DNA of 64,000 nt, taken from Tetrahymena thermophila SB210 (lineage: Eukaryota > Ciliophora > Oligohymenophorea > Hymenostomatida > Tetrahymenidae). The notes beneath the pieces are model-generated. The model had not been told where the DNA came from. It saw only the letters and a program-made list of their open reading frames with translations, and did no database searches. Location: assembly GCF_000189635.1 (NCBI RefSeq), contig NW_002476559.1, positions 1,550,001 to 1,614,000 on the forward strand, written 5' to 3'. Positions 62,561-64,000 of this stretch are shown here, piece by piece (position 1 is the first letter of the stretch; each line of letters starts with the position of its first letter). The position numbers were made by a program, and so were the translations under genes.

Positions 62561-64000
62561 ATGTTAGATAGTAGTTTTAAATTTGTTTTACTCATTTTTT
62601 TATCTCTTTGTATTAAGTATTGCTAAGTTTGCAAATACGATGAATTCTATTAAGGTAAAGGTGTGTGCAATAAGTGTGATTCTAGTTGTGTTTCTTGTTT
62701 TGGGGCAGATAAAACTGACTGTTTTAAATGCAAAGGCTATAAGTATTAATAAATGTGCTTAGATATTTGTCCAGCTGGATATTATGAAGATAATTAAACA
62801 TAAAATTGTGCTATCTGTAATATACCATTTTGTAAATAATGTATAGACAAAAATAAATGTGAAGCTTGTGAAAAAGGTTTCTAACTTTCTATATCAAAAG
62901 TTGAATGCGTTTTCTCTGTCAGCAATTAATCTAGATATGCATACTTTAATTATACTACGAATTAAATAGTAGAAGTTGAAAAATGTCCAGACAATTTAGA
63001 GTAAAACGAAGAATAACATATTTGTAAATACCCTAAAATATGTTCACAAGATAATTATATAGGCGAATTTAATTCCAATTGCTTTAATCCAGATGAAGGT
63101 AAAATAACAAAAAAATAAATAAACAAAAAAAATATTTTATTTATTTTATGTAAATATAAATTTTTTAATGATTTCTCTTTGTAAAAAATAGAAGGATTAA
63201 AGGTGTATACTTTAGAGTATTATTAATTTTTCTACACAAAAAAAGAAGTTTAATAATTCTCCAGGGGAAGTTTAAAGTTCTTATTCTACTTATAAAATCT
63301 AAACACAGATAAAGACATTTTAAATATAATTGGAATATTTAATAATTTATATGTCATCTATGACAAATCTATTTTTGTTTATTCCTTAGGTTATAATGAG
63401 CTTATATAAACTATTGATATGCCAAATATAGTTCTAAATACTAACTGTACTAAAATAATTAGTAAAGATATACTAGAAGATGATATTACTCTACTGATAA
63501 CATACTCATCATCTTTATAAAATAGTAAATTCATTTATATAATTAAACGCTCTTCTTTGTTTAAAACAGACAAATAAATATTCAGATTAAACAAACTTAA
63601 TTTTTTTAAGATAATTTCAATTATAAAAGACAAATTGATTAATAGTTTAAAATAGTAATTCTAAACTTAATAACAAACTTAATTTTTTTAAGATAATTTC
63701 AATTATAAAAAATAAATTGAATAATAGTTTAAAATAGTAATTCTAAACTTAATAAATAGTCTTATATATTTTATAAATTAGAATTATTTTAAAGCAATAA
63801 GATTTTTTATAAAATTTTAAACAATCAATATAATAAGAAATTTAAAAAAAATACAAAAAATATCTTGTTTGTTTAAATCACTTGCATAAAAATCTCATAT
63901 TATAATTTTTTAAATAGATTCAATCATTTATTACATACAATAAATATAGAATAAACTAATATTAAGCATCATAAGTTAATTAAATAAATAAAACCATTAA
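62561..64000 (+). CDS. Cys-rich secreted or membrane protein (furin-like/growth-factor-receptor repeats), partial
   Basis: Exon 1 is 62561-63098; exon 2 starts at 63192 (phase 1), and its frame stays open to the window edge, so the 3' end is missing. Residues 3-22 (DSSFKFVLLIFLSLCIKYC) form a signal peptide. Residues 20-140 carry regularly spaced Cys pairs of the furin-like or GFR type (CNKCDSSCVSCFG, DCFKCKGY, CLDICPAGYY, CAICNIPFCKQC, CEACEKGF). Large ciliate surface proteins of this type are common. Exon 2 is coding-like to about 63,590. Beyond that lies an 82-bp tandem duplication and very AT-rich sequence, so an intron or the gene end may begin there. Role unknown; cell-surface location is inferred. 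Confidence 0.65.
63593..63755. repeat. Direct tandem duplication of 82 bp
   Basis: The unit aaacttaattttttt...taattctaaacttaataa is present twice head to tail (63,593-63,674 and 63,675-63,755) with only a few differences. Because 82 is not a multiple of three, the second copy is read in another frame of the overlapping Cys-rich gene model, although neither copy introduces a TGA in that frame. Confidence 0.9.

Noticed and set aside
1..64000. Search by eye for tRNA, rRNA, CRISPR arrays, bacterial operons and telomeric G4T2 repeats
   Set aside because: None was found; direct repeats present are AT-rich microsatellites or the tandem repeats listed.

Overview
The window looks like macronuclear DNA of an oligohymenophorean ciliate, most like Tetrahymena. 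Base composition is about 75-80% A+T. Every convincing gene reads through many TAA and TAG codons, used as glutamine, and ends at TGA. Genes are split by AT-rich GT-AG introns, mostly 47 nt to about 1.1 kb, and separated by 0.5-3 kb of AT-rich DNA. Standard-code ORF calling therefore breaks these genes; the models below were built by hand from reading frame, splice sites and intron phase. Exon coordinates are given in each entry. No rRNA, tRNA, CRISPR array, prokaryotic operon or G4T2 telomere was seen.

Layout. Bases 1-10,400 are gene-poor and hold a diverged segmental duplication (blocks A, B, C present twice). Each copy carries a different large insertion; the one in copy 1 contains an intact multi-pass membrane protein gene (3124-4050). 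From 11.2 to 20.8 kb lie a TBC-domain Rab GAP (+), a small secreted protein (+) and a secreted acid lipase (-). From 21 to 36 kb come a long degenerate tandem repeat, a large Asn/Gln/Ser-rich protein (-), a second tandem repeat and the U2 snRNP protein SF3A1 (+). From 36 to 52.3 kb come a coiled-coil protein (+), a DHHC palmitoyltransferase with a very large disordered insert (-), a Q-rich protein with an unresolved 5' end (-) and the U2 snRNP protein SF3B2 (+). From 53.7 to 61 kb there is a tandem pair of membrane-anchored GH31 alpha-glucosidase-like genes with matching exon structures. The right end enters a cysteine-rich secreted or membrane protein that runs to the window edge.

Functional links. 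SF3A1 and SF3B2 belong to the same U2 snRNP (SF3a/SF3b) assembly but lie about 17 kb apart with other genes between, so proximity is probably chance. The lipase, the two GH31 enzymes and the secreted or Cys-rich proteins fit the secretory and digestive biology of a phagotrophic ciliate. The TBC protein and the DHHC enzyme fit membrane traffic. I did not find a convincing undescribed multi-gene system. The most unusual observations are the reciprocal insertions in the segmental duplication, possible ultra-short introns or frame switches at the 5' end of the Q-rich gene, the about 480-residue insert in the DHHC enzyme, a Cys-rich site in SF3A1, and two small islands of atypical base composition.
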